This document shows positions 14,992 through 23,232 of a DNA stretch of 26,344 nucleotides, one piece after another. A program made the position numbers and the translations under genes. Every line of letters starts with the position of its first letter. Position 1 is the first letter of the stretch. Source of the stretch: Pseudomonadota bacterium (GTDB taxonomy: Bacteria; Pseudomonadota; Alphaproteobacteria; Rhizobiales; Xanthobacteraceae); the NCBI GenBank assembly GCA_023423415.1, contig JAFAFP010000178.1, positions 1 to 26,344 of the forward strand, in the 5' to 3' direction. The notes beneath the pieces were generated by a model that had not been told where the DNA came from, ran no database searches, and saw only the letters and a program-made list of their open reading frames with translations.

Positions 14992-15243
14992 ATGTCCGAT
15001 CAGGCCCCTCAAAAACAGCTCCTCCATCTGGTTCTCGGCGGCGAACTTGCGCATCTGGAAGGGACCGAATTCAAAGATTTGTCGAAGGTCGATATTGTGG
15101 GCGTGTATCCGAACTATGCGACGGCCTATTCGGCATGGCGGGCGAAAGCCCAGCAGACTGTCGATAACGCGCAGATGCGTTATTTCATCGTCCATCTGCA
15201 CCGCCTGCTCGATCCAGAGCTGCCGAATCAAACCGCCCGCTAA
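14992..15243 (+). CDS. DUF4170 protein
   Basis: An 83-residue soluble protein of the DUF4170 family, function unknown. The conserved pattern LHLVLGGEL, then DIVGVYPNYATAYSAWRAKAQQTVDNAQMRYFIVHLHRLLDPE covers most of its length and suggests a small alpha/beta fold. It has no signal peptide and no membrane segment. It lies 17 bases after the CysQ-like gene and 17 before the DUF374 acyltransferase, within the lipid A run. As I recall, this position is conserved in related genomes, so a role linked to lipopolysaccharide assembly is possible but unproven. Confidence 0.88.
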   Translation: MSDQAPQKQLLHLVLGGELAHLEGTEFKDLSKVDIVGVYPNYATAYSAWRAKAQQTVDNAQMRYFIVHLHRLLDPELPNQTAR

Positions 15244-15260
15244 ATCACGGACGCGATTGC

Positions 15261-15974
15261 ATGCTGTCGTCACGGCGTCTTGCACGCGCGCCTTGGGTCC
15301 AGAAGACTGTCGGTATCGTTGCGGCTGAATATCTGCGCTTCGTCAATCTGACGAGCCGGACTGTCACCGTGCCGGGCGACATCTATGAACGCGCAGGCGC
15401 TGATCTCCCCGTCATCATCGCCATGTGGCACGGCCAGCATTTCATGGCCCCTTTCATCAAGAAGAAGGGCTACAAAGCCAAAACACTGATTTCACGGCAC
15501 CGCGACGGTGAAATGAATGCTGTTGCCGCAGAATGGTTAGGTGTTGAGACAATCCGCGGATCAGGCGATCATGGTACTGAATTCCACCGCAAGGGCGGCG
15601 TCAGTGCCTATCGGCAGATGCTGACGGCTCTTTCCGAGGGTTACAATGTGGCCTTGACCGCGGATGTCCCGAAAGTATCGCGGGTGGCAGGCCCCGGCAT
15701 CATCCGGCTGGCCCGCGATTCCGGCCGCCCGATCTATCCCATTGCGCTGGCTTCGAGCCGCCGCAAGGAACTCAACAACTGGGACCGCAGCGCCATCAAT
15801 CTACCCTTCAGCCTCATTGCCGGTGTGGTCGGCGACCCGGTGCGGGTCGGGCCAGACGCGACCAATGCCGATCTTGAATCCGCACGCTTGAGGCTTGAAT
15901 CCGAGCTCAATTCGGCAACGGAACGGGCCTATGCTGTTGCTGACGGCAAGACCGCGGGTAATGTCCGTGCCTGA
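15261..15974 (+). CDS. DUF374 lysophospholipid acyltransferase-like protein (LpxJ-like?)
   Basis: A 237-residue protein of the DUF374 branch of the acyltransferase superfamily. Recognisable blocks are MWHGQHFMAPF (55-65), LISRHRDGE (76-84), IRGSGDHGT (98-106), and TADVPKVSRVAGPGIIRLA (133-151). The DUF374 family includes LpxJ of Helicobacter and Campylobacter, a late lipid A acyltransferase with unusual specificity. Its place just before waaA and lpxK supports acylation of a lipid A precursor, but this is inference. The N-terminal 25 residues are basic then hydrophobic, consistent with peripheral inner-membrane attachment. Its stop overlaps the waaA start by 14 bases. Confidence 0.85.
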   Translation: MLSSRRLARAPWVQKTVGIVAAEYLRFVNLTSRTVTVPGDIYERAGADLPVIIAMWHGQHFMAPFIKKKGYKAKTLISRHRDGEMNAVAAEWLGVETIRGSGDHGTEFHRKGGVSAYRQMLTALSEGYNVALTADVPKVSRVAGPGIIRLARDSGRPIYPIALASSRRKELNNWDRSAINLPFSLIAGVVGDPVRVGPDATNADLESARLRLESELNSATERAYAVADGKTAGNVRA

Positions 15975-17271
15975 ACGCCTTCCCATGACATTGCGCGCTT
16001 ATCATCGCGCAATGTCGGCGGCGTCGCCGCTTGCCAGCCTGTGGCTGAAGCGACGTTTGCGCCGCGGCAAGGAATTGAAAGAGCGGCTGCCCGAACGCCA
16101 CGGCGAGCCGACGCTGCCGAGACCCGATGGGCCGCTGGTGTGGCTTCACGGCGCAAGTGTTGGCGAACTGACGTCCGTGTTTCCTCTGATCGAACGCCTG
16201 CGCCAGCAGGATGTGCGTATCCTCGTCACCTCCGGCACCGTCACATCGGCCGCCATTGTGAAGGACCGTTTGCCGAACGACGTGCTGCATCAATTCATCC
16301 CGCTCGATACGCCGCGTTTCGTACGACGCTTCCTGCACCACTGGCGGCCAGATCTCGGTCTGTTCATCGAATCCGACTTGTGGCCGAACCTGATCGTGGC
16401 GAGTGAAAAGGTGCGGATACCGCTCGTACTGATCAACGGCCGCATGTCGGAGCAATCCTTCAAGGGATGGCGTTCGCTGCGCCGAACGGCCAAAGCGATC
16501 CTCGGTAAATTTGATCTCGGCCTCGCGCAATCGGCGCTGGATGCGGAACGCTTCGCTGAGCTTGGCCTGCCGATCGTGCATGTCACCGGAAATCTCAAGC
16601 TCGACGTACCTGCGCCGCCTGCGGACGAAGCAAAACTCGCAGAACTTCAACACGCCATCGCCAATCGGCCGGTTTTCGTTGCCGCCTCGACGCATCCGGG
16701 CGAAGATCAGGCCATCATCGAAGCGCATCGCCGCGTTCGCAAATCGCGCCCGGCGCTTCTCACCATCATTGCGCCGCGCCACCCGCACCGCGGGAAAGAC
16801 ATACTCGATTACGCCGTCTCTGCCGGTTCGCGCGGCATGCTCCGCTCTCACGGTATCTTGCCGGATGGACACACAGATATCTATGTCGCCGACACGATCG
16901 GAGAGCTGGGGCTATTTTATCGCCTCGCTCATATTGTCTTCATGGGTGGTTCGATCGTCGAACATGGCGGACAAAATCCGATCGAAGCCGCAAAGCTCGG
17001 ACGCCCAATCCTGCATGGGCCCCACATCGGGAATTTTGCCGATATCTATGCGGCGCTCGATGCCGCACGCGGCGCGGAAGAGATCGAGAATATCGGCCAC
17101 ATGGCGATGCGCATTGGTGATTTGTTGAAGGACGCCGCCACGCGCAAAGCCATCGGCGATGCCGGACATCGCACCGTGGAAAGGCTTGGCGGTGCGCTCG
17201 ACCGAACGATGAACGAACTCGAGCCATATCTCATGCAACTGCGGCTGGCGCATCAGGCGTCCAATGCGTGA
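15961..17271 (+). CDS. waaA: 3-deoxy-D-manno-octulosonic acid (Kdo) transferase
   Basis: A 436-residue GT-B glycosyltransferase that adds Kdo from CMP-Kdo to the lipid A precursor at the inner-membrane face. The N-terminal acceptor domain shows the family motif WLHGASVGE (61-69) with the catalytic Glu69, followed by LVTSGTVTSA and SDLWPNLI (membrane acceptor side). The CMP-Kdo domain carries AASTHPGEDQ, IIAPRHPHR, and the GGSIVEHGGQNPIEAAKLGRPILHGPH block. An open frame extends 66 bases upstream, but ATG 15961 (MSVPERLPMTLRAYHR) fits the family; ATG 15985 is possible. It overlaps lpxK by eight bases. Confidence 0.95.
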   Translation: MSVPERLPMTLRAYHRAMSAASPLASLWLKRRLRRGKELKERLPERHGEPTLPRPDGPLVWLHGASVGELTSVFPLIERLRQQDVRILVTSGTVTSAAIVKDRLPNDVLHQFIPLDTPRFVRRFLHHWRPDLGLFIESDLWPNLIVASEKVRIPLVLINGRMSEQSFKGWRSLRRTAKAILGKFDLGLAQSALDAERFAELGLPIVHVTGNLKLDVPAPPADEAKLAELQHAIANRPVFVAASTHPGEDQAIIEAHRRVRKSRPALLTIIAPRHPHRGKDILDYAVSAGSRGMLRSHGILPDGHTDIYVADTIGELGLFYRLAHIVFMGGSIVEHGGQNPIEAAKLGRPILHGPHIGNFADIYAALDAARGAEEIENIGHMAMRIGDLLKDAATRKAIGDAGHRTVERLGGALDRTMNELEPYLMQLRLAHQASNA

Positions 17272-18280
17272 GCCCCGATTCTGGTGGAGCAAGCCAGGAA
17301 TCGCCGCATATCTTCTTTGGCCGATCTCATTCGTTTATGGCGCGATCGTCGCATCGCGGATGCTGCGCCCCGGATTGCGCGCCGACATTCCCGTCATCTG
17401 CGTCGGCAATTTCACGCTCGGTGGCACCGGTAAGACACCGACGGCCATCGCGATCGCGCAACTGCTTGCAGCAGAAAGCGAACAGCCGTTTTTCCTGACA
17501 CGCGGGTATGGCGGCAGCTTGCGCGGCCCGATCCGCGTCGATCCGAAGCAGCATCGCGCCGAGGATGTGGGCGATGAGCCGTTGCTGCTCGCCCGTCACG
17601 CACCGGTGATTGTTTCACGCGACCGTGCGGCCGGCGCGATGCTTGCGACCTCGTTGGGTGCAAGTGTTATTGTCATGGATGACGGGTTGCAGAACCCGTC
17701 ACTTGTGAAGGACCTGTCGATTGCCGTGACCGATGCCAGACGCGGCTTTGGCAATGCGTTCGTCTTTCCGTCGGGACCTTTGCGCGCACCGCTGAACCGC
17801 CAATTCAAGCATGTGCAGGCTGTGCTGACGATCGGCCAAGGCGCAGGCTCCGCCCAGATTACGGATACCGCGCACGAGTATGACCGCACTCTTCTGCACG
17901 CGCGGCTCGAACCTTCAGACTCTACGATCCCGTCATTCGGTTCGCGCCAGGCCTATGCCTTTGCCGGCATCGGCGATCCGCAGAAATTCTTTGCGACGCT
18001 GGGGGCCGCGAAGATTGCAACGAAGGTCGAAGAAAGCTTTCCCGATCATCATCCCTATTCTGAGGACGATGCTGCGCGCATCCTCGCCCGCTGCGAGCGC
18101 GACAAGCTTATTCCGGTTACGACCGAGAAAGACCTTGTGAGGCTGGCCGGGTTGACCGGCGCAAGAGGTCAACTCGCAGCGGCCTCAAGAGCGATACCCG
18201 TATCGCTCCTTCTTGAGCACACGGAAGACCTTCGCAATTTGCTACGCAACGCGCTCACGCGTCGCCGCAGCCCAGCCTAG
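17264..18280 (+). CDS. lpxK: Tetraacyldisaccharide 4'-kinase
   Basis: A 338-residue kinase that phosphorylates the 4' position of the tetraacyl disaccharide 1-phosphate to give lipid IVA, on the cytoplasmic face of the inner membrane. An N-terminal hydrophobic segment (about 12-30) anchors it. The Walker A motif is VGNFTLGGTGKTPT (47-60), then RGYGGS, DVGDEPLLLARHAPVIVSRDR, and VIVMDDGLQNP, the Walker B-like block. C-terminally, FAGIGDPQKFF and FPDHHPYSEDD are standard. It follows waaA with an 8-base overlap; the last gene of the run. DUF2093 faces it with a 2-base gap. Confidence 0.96.
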   Translation: MREPRFWWSKPGIAAYLLWPISFVYGAIVASRMLRPGLRADIPVICVGNFTLGGTGKTPTAIAIAQLLAAESEQPFFLTRGYGGSLRGPIRVDPKQHRAEDVGDEPLLLARHAPVIVSRDRAAGAMLATSLGASVIVMDDGLQNPSLVKDLSIAVTDARRGFGNAFVFPSGPLRAPLNRQFKHVQAVLTIGQGAGSAQITDTAHEYDRTLLHARLEPSDSTIPSFGSRQAYAFAGIGDPQKFFATLGAAKIATKVEESFPDHHPYSEDDAARILARCERDKLIPVTTEKDLVRLAGLTGARGQLAAASRAIPVSLLLEHTEDLRNLLRNALTRRRSPA

Positions 18281-18282
18281 CG

Positions 18283-18498
18283 CTACTGCGCCGACAGCCG
18301 CTGCATCACGGCCTGCGGCGAGGCATAGGCTTCCTGCAGATCGACGTTCCAGTATTTCAACTCCTCCAGCGGGATCGGAACATTCGTCACCGCACACCGC
18401 ACGAAAGCACCCGGCCGGACGATCCTAAAATCGCCGTCGAGAAACTTGACTTCGGCCTCGCCAGCCATGGGCGGGGGGCGATCGAAGCGATTGAGCAA
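18283..18498 (-). CDS. DUF2093 protein
   Basis: A 71-residue protein of the DUF2093 family, function unknown. The conserved core is AEVKFLDGDFRIVRPGAFVRCAVTNVPIPLEELKYWNVDLQEAYASP, nearly the whole protein. The start is TTG at 18498: a perfect AGGAGG lies 7 bases upstream, and no other start fits both the ribosome-binding site and the family N-terminus (MLNRFDRP). It converges on lpxK. The family is small and restricted to alphaproteobacteria as far as I know. It is too short to carry an obvious enzymatic motif. Confidence 0.88.
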   Translation of the reverse strand: MLNRFDRPPPMAGEAEVKFLDGDFRIVRPGAFVRCAVTNVPIPLEELKYWNVDLQEAYASPQAVMQRLSAQ

Positions 18499-18555
18499 GG
18501 GACTTCCTCCTAGACCGGAACAAATACTAAAGACGCAGGCATACTTTGAGCCTTC

Positions 18556-18583
18556 AAGATAATGGCCCGGCCGCGAAGGTCAA
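18556..18583 (-). promoter_or_regulatory. Candidate promoter for DUF2093
   Basis: On the minus strand, TTGACC (18583-18578), a 16-base spacer and TATCTT (18561-18556); start near 18548, about 50 bases before the TTG start codon. Confidence 0.45.
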
Positions 18584-18652
18584 AGGGGACGTTCTGCCGC
18601 TTTCCCGCCACGATGCCCATATCCCATGACACTGGCGCGATGCAGGCCAGCC

Positions 18653-19483
18653 ATGCGATTCATTCTCACACTCGTGACGTTTCTTTGCCTTTGCGGCACC
18701 GCGCGAGCGGATTTCGAGCAGATCGAGATTCCGACCGACGATAAACCTTTGCAAGCCGTCTTGTATCGTCCCGCCGGTGACGGTCCGTTTCCCTTTGTCA
18801 TTGCCCTGCCCGGTTGCAGCGGCCTCAGAAAGCCGGCCGGAGACATTCGCCCGCTCTGGGATAGCTGGGGCCGACGGTTGTCCGAGGCGGGGTTTGGCGT
18901 GCTCTTTCCCGACAGCTACTTGTCGCGAGGACTTGCGGCCCAGTGTCGCGACAAGCCGACCGGTCGTATGCAGACTTCACAACTCCGGCCCGATCGCGAA
19001 CGCGTTGCGGACATCCGGGCTGCACGCGATTGGCTGCAGCAGCAGGACTTCTCTCGCAAAGATCGCATTACCCTGTTGGGTTGGGACAGCGGCGCCATTG
19101 CGGTGCTCTGGGCTGTCCGTCCCAATCTGGAACCCGATGATGAACGACCGGATTTCCGCTCGGCAGCGGTTCTCTATCCCGGCTGCCAGCGACTGAATGA
19201 TACCGCTTGGAGTGCCCGTATTCCAACGCTCGTTCTGGTCGGTGCGCTCGACGACCGGGCTCATGTGAGAAGCTGCGAACAGATGGTCACCGGCGCACGC
19301 GGGCGATCAGCCAGAGCGGTGATCGTCAAATATCGAGGCGCACATCACGCTTTTGACAACGACCACGTGAAACCTCCACACAAGCGGGGCAGCCCTATTC
19401 CAGCAAGTTCCCGGTCAACTTTGGCTGATGCCGAAGCGCGCGCAGACGCCTTCAGGCGAATTCCAGAATGGCTTTCGCGTTAA
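18653..19483 (+). CDS. Secreted dienelactone hydrolase-like protein with Asp at the nucleophile site
   Basis: A 276-residue alpha/beta hydrolase with a signal peptide (1-19, cleavage after ARA), so periplasmic or secreted. It resembles the dienelactone hydrolase family: an oxyanion-hole stretch LPGCSGL (52-58), the strand-elbow LLGWDSGAIAVLW (141-153), acid candidate Asp200 in VGALDD, and catalytic His232 in GAHHAFD. The odd point is the elbow: family members have Ser or Cys at position three of GxSxG, but here it is Asp145 (GAC at 19085-19087). The enzyme may be dehalogenase-like, may use Ser146, or may be inactive. The start at 18653 is chosen for the signal peptide; an ATG nine codons upstream exists. 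Confidence 0.82.
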   Translation: MRFILTLVTFLCLCGTARADFEQIEIPTDDKPLQAVLYRPAGDGPFPFVIALPGCSGLRKPAGDIRPLWDSWGRRLSEAGFGVLFPDSYLSRGLAAQCRDKPTGRMQTSQLRPDRERVADIRAARDWLQQQDFSRKDRITLLGWDSGAIAVLWAVRPNLEPDDERPDFRSAAVLYPGCQRLNDTAWSARIPTLVLVGALDDRAHVRSCEQMVTGARGRSARAVIVKYRGAHHAFDNDHVKPPHKRGSPIPASSRSTLADAEARADAFRRIPEWLSR

Positions 19484-19497
19484 GCGCCTAACCTCCA

Positions 19498-20919
19498 TCA
19501 GAACAGGCTGCCCTGCCCGCTTGAACCGTTCCGCCGCTTTGCCTTGGTTGCTGGTGTTGGCGAGGGTGCGCCGTCGGTAGTCGCGCCGATACGGCCATCG
19601 GCAAACTCGATCTCGATCCGCACACCGGCCCCGACGGAGGACGCAGCACGCAGTGGATGACCTTCCGCATCGCGAATGAGCGCGAAGCCGCGCCTGAGCA
19701 CGTCATGATAAGAAAAAGCATTGAGCAACTGACCCGCAGATCTTAGGCGATCCCACTTGCGCGCAAGATTTGTTCTTTGTGCCCTCGTCCCACGCTCCGC
19801 CAACGCTTTGACACGATCATTGCATTGGACCGTCCGTTCGGTGAGAAGCCGCAATGATAGCCGTCCGGCAATGCGCGCGAATTGCTGATGGTGCACGTGC
19901 GCATTCGCCCGCAATGCCCGCGGCAGACGTTCAGATGCCGCATCGAGACGCTGACGCGGAATGGCCAGCAGCGTATCGAGCGTCGGCAGCGCACGGACAG
20001 CCGCACGCAATTCGGTGCGGCGGCTTTCCTGCCCGCGCAGCCAGCAGGCGCCCATGCGGCGGGTCTGCGTCGCAATGCGCGACAACAACTCAGACCGCAC
20101 CGGCACCACCATTTCGGCCGCAGCGGTCGGTGTCGGCGCGCGGCGGTCGGACGCGAAATCGATCAGCGTGATATCGGTCTCGTGTCCCACCGCCGAAATC
20201 AGCGGGATCATGCTGTTCGCCGCAGCGCGCACCACGATCTCTTCGTTGAAGCACCACAGGTCTTCCAGCGAGCCACCGCCGCGCGCGACGATCAATACAT
20301 CGGGGCGCGGTGTCGGCCCATCCTCCGGCAGCGCGTTGAAGCCTTCGATCGCAGCGGCGATTTCATTAGCCGCGCCATCGCCCTGCACGCGCACCGGCCA
20401 GACGATCACATGCTGCGGGAACCGGTCTTCGAGCCGATGCAGGATGTCGCGGATCACAGCACCGGTCGGTGATGTTACCACGCCGACAACGCGCGGCAGG
20501 AACGGCAATAGCTGTTTGCGCGCCTCGTCGAACAGGCCTTCCGCGCCAAGCTTCTTTTTGCGCTCCTCGAGCAGCATCATCAGCGCGCCGGCGCCGGCCG
20601 GCTCGAGCGTCTCGACCACGATCTGATAGTTGGAGCGGCCCGGATAGGTTGTAATCTTGCCGGTGACGATGACCTCGAGGCCTTCCTCGGGCTTGAACCG
20701 CATGCGGCCGAACGCACCCTTCCAGATCACGGCATCGAGCCGCGCGCCCTCGTCCTTGATGGCAAAATAGGCATGGCCGGAGGAATGCGGCCCGCGATAG
20801 CCGGAAATCTCGCCCCGCACCCGCACATAGCTGAAATTGTCCTCAACCGTGCGTTTCAGCGCCGCTGAAACCTCGGAAACGGTCAATTCCACAACATTGA
20901 GGCGAGGAGCTTCGTTCAT
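19498..20919 (-). CDS. xseA: Exodeoxyribonuclease VII large subunit
   Basis: A 473-residue large subunit of exonuclease VII, which degrades single-stranded DNA from both ends in repair and recombination with the small subunit XseB (not in the window). An OB-fold lies at about 10-105 (VRGEISGYRGPHSSGHAYFAIKD). The nuclease core contains VVTSPTGAVIRDIL (147-160), VLIVARGGGSLEDLWCFNEE (208-227), and SAVGHETDITLIDFASDRRAPTP (242-264). A coiled coil follows, and the end GQGSLF is typical. It is slightly longer than the E. coli form (456), mostly by its tail. It converges on the dienelactone hydrolase gene and diverges from purD. Confidence 0.97.
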   Translation of the reverse strand: MNEAPRLNVVELTVSEVSAALKRTVEDNFSYVRVRGEISGYRGPHSSGHAYFAIKDEGARLDAVIWKGAFGRMRFKPEEGLEVIVTGKITTYPGRSNYQIVVETLEPAGAGALMMLLEERKKKLGAEGLFDEARKQLLPFLPRVVGVVTSPTGAVIRDILHRLEDRFPQHVIVWPVRVQGDGAANEIAAAIEGFNALPEDGPTPRPDVLIVARGGGSLEDLWCFNEEIVVRAAANSMIPLISAVGHETDITLIDFASDRRAPTPTAAAEMVVPVRSELLSRIATQTRRMGACWLRGQESRRTELRAAVRALPTLDTLLAIPRQRLDAASERLPRALRANAHVHHQQFARIAGRLSLRLLTERTVQCNDRVKALAERGTRAQRTNLARKWDRLRSAGQLLNAFSYHDVLRRGFALIRDAEGHPLRAASSVGAGVRIEIEFADGRIGATTDGAPSPTPATKAKRRNGSSGQGSLF

Positions 20920-20993
20920 CTTCAGGCGATTCGCTTGCGGGTCCGGTCTCTCATGCTACACCAGCGGCCTCGAAATAAGGCGTTTGCGACCGA

Positions 20994-22268
20994 ATGAATA
21001 TCCTTCTGCTCGGCTCCGGCGGCCGCGAACATGCGCTGGCCTGGAAAATGGCGGCGAGCCCGCTGGTTCAAAAGCTCTATTGCGCCCCCGGCAATGCCGG
21101 CATTGCGCAGGAGGCCGAATGTGTGGCGCTCGATCCGGGCGATCATGCGGCGGTGATCGCCTTCTGCAAGGACAAAGGCATCGATCTTGTGATGGTCGGA
21201 CCGGAGGCGCCGCTCTGCGCCGGTATCGTCGACGCACTCGAGGTTGCCGGCATCAAGGCCTTCGGACCGTCGAAAGCGGCCGCACAACTCGAAGGTTCCA
21301 AAGGCTTCACCAAGGACATCTGCCGCGCCAACAACATTCCGACCGCAGCCTATGAGCGCTTCACCGCGCCGGCTCCCGCGAAGGAATACATCCGCAAGCA
21401 TGGCGCACCGATCGTCGTGAAGGCCGATGGCCTTGCGGCCGGCAAAGGCGTCGTCGTCGCCATGACCATCGAGCAGGCGGAAGCAGCGATCGACATGATG
21501 TTCGACGGCGGACTTGGCGCGGCCGGCGCCGAAGTCGTGGTCGAGGAATTTCTCGAAGGCGAGGAAGCCTCCTTCTTCGCACTCTGCGATGGTACGACTG
21601 CGATCCCGCTTGCGTCGGCGCAGGACCACAAGCGCGCCTTCGATAACGATGAGGGACCGAATACTGGTGGCATGGGGGCTTATTCTCCCGCGCCTGTCAT
21701 GACCGCCGAGATAACACAGCGCACGATGACAGAAATCATCGAGCCGACCTTGCGCGCCATGGCAGCGATGGGCGCGCCCTACAAGGGCGTGCTGTTCGCC
21801 GGCCTGATGATCACGAAGGACGGGCCGAAGCTGATCGAGTACAACGTGCGCTTCGGCGATCCGGAAACCCAGGTACTGATGCTGCGCATGATGTCGGACA
21901 TCGTGCCTGCCCTCCTCGCGTCGCGCGACGGCATGCTGAAGAATTTCGATCTGCGCTGGTATCCCGACGCAGCCCTCACTGTGGTCATGGCCGCAAAAGG
22001 CTATCCCGGCGATTACAGGAAGGGCACCATCATCGACGGCCTCGATGCAGCCGCAGAGGTTGAGGGCGCGCAGATATTCCATGCCGGCACCAAAGAACGC
22101 GACGGCCAGATCGTCGCCAATGGCGGTCGCGTGCTCAATGTCTGCGCCATCGGCCGCACCGTGGCTGAAGCACAGAAGCAGGCCTATGCCGCCGTCGACA
22201 AGATCCAGTGGCCGGACGGCTTCTGCCGCCGGGATATCGGCAAGAGAGCGGTCGAGCGCGGCGCCTGA
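20994..22268 (+). CDS. purD: Phosphoribosylamine-glycine ligase (GAR synthetase)
   Basis: A 424-residue ATP-grasp ligase that joins glycine to phosphoribosylamine, step two of purine synthesis. Motifs in order: MNILLLGSGGREHALAWK (1-18), GPEAPLC, VVKADGLAAGKGVVVAMT (near 140), EEFLEGEEASFFALCDG, GPNTGGMGAYSPAP (near 220), and EYNVRFGDPETQ (metal-binding, near 285). It has the normal length, and the start is unambiguous. It is divergent from xseA across 74 bases; I see only weak promoter-like sequence there. Its substrate pathway begins with PRPP, the product of prs at the left edge. The minus strand of this gene is also open for 476 codons, a composition artefact. Confidence 0.97.
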   Translation: MNILLLGSGGREHALAWKMAASPLVQKLYCAPGNAGIAQEAECVALDPGDHAAVIAFCKDKGIDLVMVGPEAPLCAGIVDALEVAGIKAFGPSKAAAQLEGSKGFTKDICRANNIPTAAYERFTAPAPAKEYIRKHGAPIVVKADGLAAGKGVVVAMTIEQAEAAIDMMFDGGLGAAGAEVVVEEFLEGEEASFFALCDGTTAIPLASAQDHKRAFDNDEGPNTGGMGAYSPAPVMTAEITQRTMTEIIEPTLRAMAAMGAPYKGVLFAGLMITKDGPKLIEYNVRFGDPETQVLMLRMMSDIVPALLASRDGMLKNFDLRWYPDAALTVVMAAKGYPGDYRKGTIIDGLDAAAEVEGAQIFHAGTKERDGQIVANGGRVLNVCAIGRTVAEAQKQAYAAVDKIQWPDGFCRRDIGKRAVERGA

Positions 22269-22310
22269 GGCTGGATGACACCGGCAGCTCATTAATGGAC
22301 AATCCCGATC

Positions 22311-23210
22311 ATGAGTGACCTCGCCGATCTGTTTCCCGGATTTGAATCGCACTGGGTCAATACATCCGTCGGCCGCATCTTCGCGCGCTCAGGCGGTGAA
22401 GGGCCGCCGCTGCTGCTGCTACACGGCTACGCGCAATCGAACGTGATGTGGCACAAGGTGGCACCGGCGCTGGCGCAGAAATTCACGCTGATCATTCCCG
22501 ATCTGCCAGGCTATGGCTGGTCGGATGCTCCACGCTCTGGCAAGGGACATGCGCCATACGACAAACGCTCAATGGCGCGCTGTATGATCGAGGTGATGGA
22601 GAAACTCGGCTATGCGCGTTTCTATCTTGCCGGTCACGATCGCGGCGGCCGCGTCTCCTATCGTCTTGCGCTCGACAATCCCGGTCGCCTGATCAAGCTT
22701 GCTGTGCTCGATATCATCCCCACCTATGAGATGTGGAACCGGATGGACCACACGATGGCCATCAAGGTCTGGCACTGGCCGTTCCTGGCGCAGACATTCC
22801 CGATGCCGGAAATGCTGGTGGAAAAGGCTCCGATCGAATATCTCGACTACAAGATGGCGAGCTGGACCAAAGCAAAGGATCTATCCGCTTTCGATCCGCG
22901 CGCGCTCGCGCATTACCGCGCGTTTTTCTCCGATCCGCTCCGCATTCACGCGACCTGCGAGGATTACCGCGCCGGCGCCACCACCGATCTCGGCCACGAC
23001 GAAGTCGATCACGCCGCCCGCAACAAGATCAGCGCACCGATGCTGGCGCTGTGGGGCTCGGCGGGTATTCCGAGCGATCGCACCCCACTGACGATCTGGA
23101 AGGATTGGGCGAAAGAGGTCAGCGGCAAGCCGATCGACTCCGGGCATTTCCTCGCTGAGGAGAATCACGACGCGACGGCGAACGCGCTACTCGAGTTCTT
23201 TCGCCCCTGA
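22311..23210 (+). CDS. Haloacetate (fluoroacetate-type) dehalogenase
   Basis: A 299-residue alpha/beta hydrolase very like fluoroacetate dehalogenase RPA1163 of Rhodopseudomonas palustris, which hydrolyses haloacetate to glycolate and halide. By eye every key residue is kept at nearly the same number: nucleophile Asp110 in AGHDRGGR, carboxylate-binding Arg111 and Arg114, acid Asp134, halide pocket His155, Trp156 and Tyr219, and base His279 in SGHFLAEE. The start MSDLADLFPGF also matches. It follows purD by 42 bases with only a weak ribosome-binding site, and precedes a patatin gene. The comparison is from memory; activity on C-F bonds versus C-Cl is not decided by sequence. Confidence 0.88.
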   Translation: MSDLADLFPGFESHWVNTSVGRIFARSGGEGPPLLLLHGYAQSNVMWHKVAPALAQKFTLIIPDLPGYGWSDAPRSGKGHAPYDKRSMARCMIEVMEKLGYARFYLAGHDRGGRVSYRLALDNPGRLIKLAVLDIIPTYEMWNRMDHTMAIKVWHWPFLAQTFPMPEMLVEKAPIEYLDYKMASWTKAKDLSAFDPRALAHYRAFFSDPLRIHATCEDYRAGATTDLGHDEVDHAARNKISAPMLALWGSAGIPSDRTPLTIWKDWAKEVSGKPIDSGHFLAEENHDATANALLEFFRP

Positions 23211-23232
23211 TCTTCACCAAGAGGCAAGCGCA

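Noticed and set aside
20920..20993. Promoters in the xseA-purD divergent gap
   Set aside because: Only TTGCGG (20935-20940) with poor -10 candidates was found; not strong enough to list.
20922..22352. 476-codon open frame antisense to purD
   Set aside because: purD on the plus strand has all family motifs; the antisense frame is open because of high GC at third positions and its product shows no recognisable domain.
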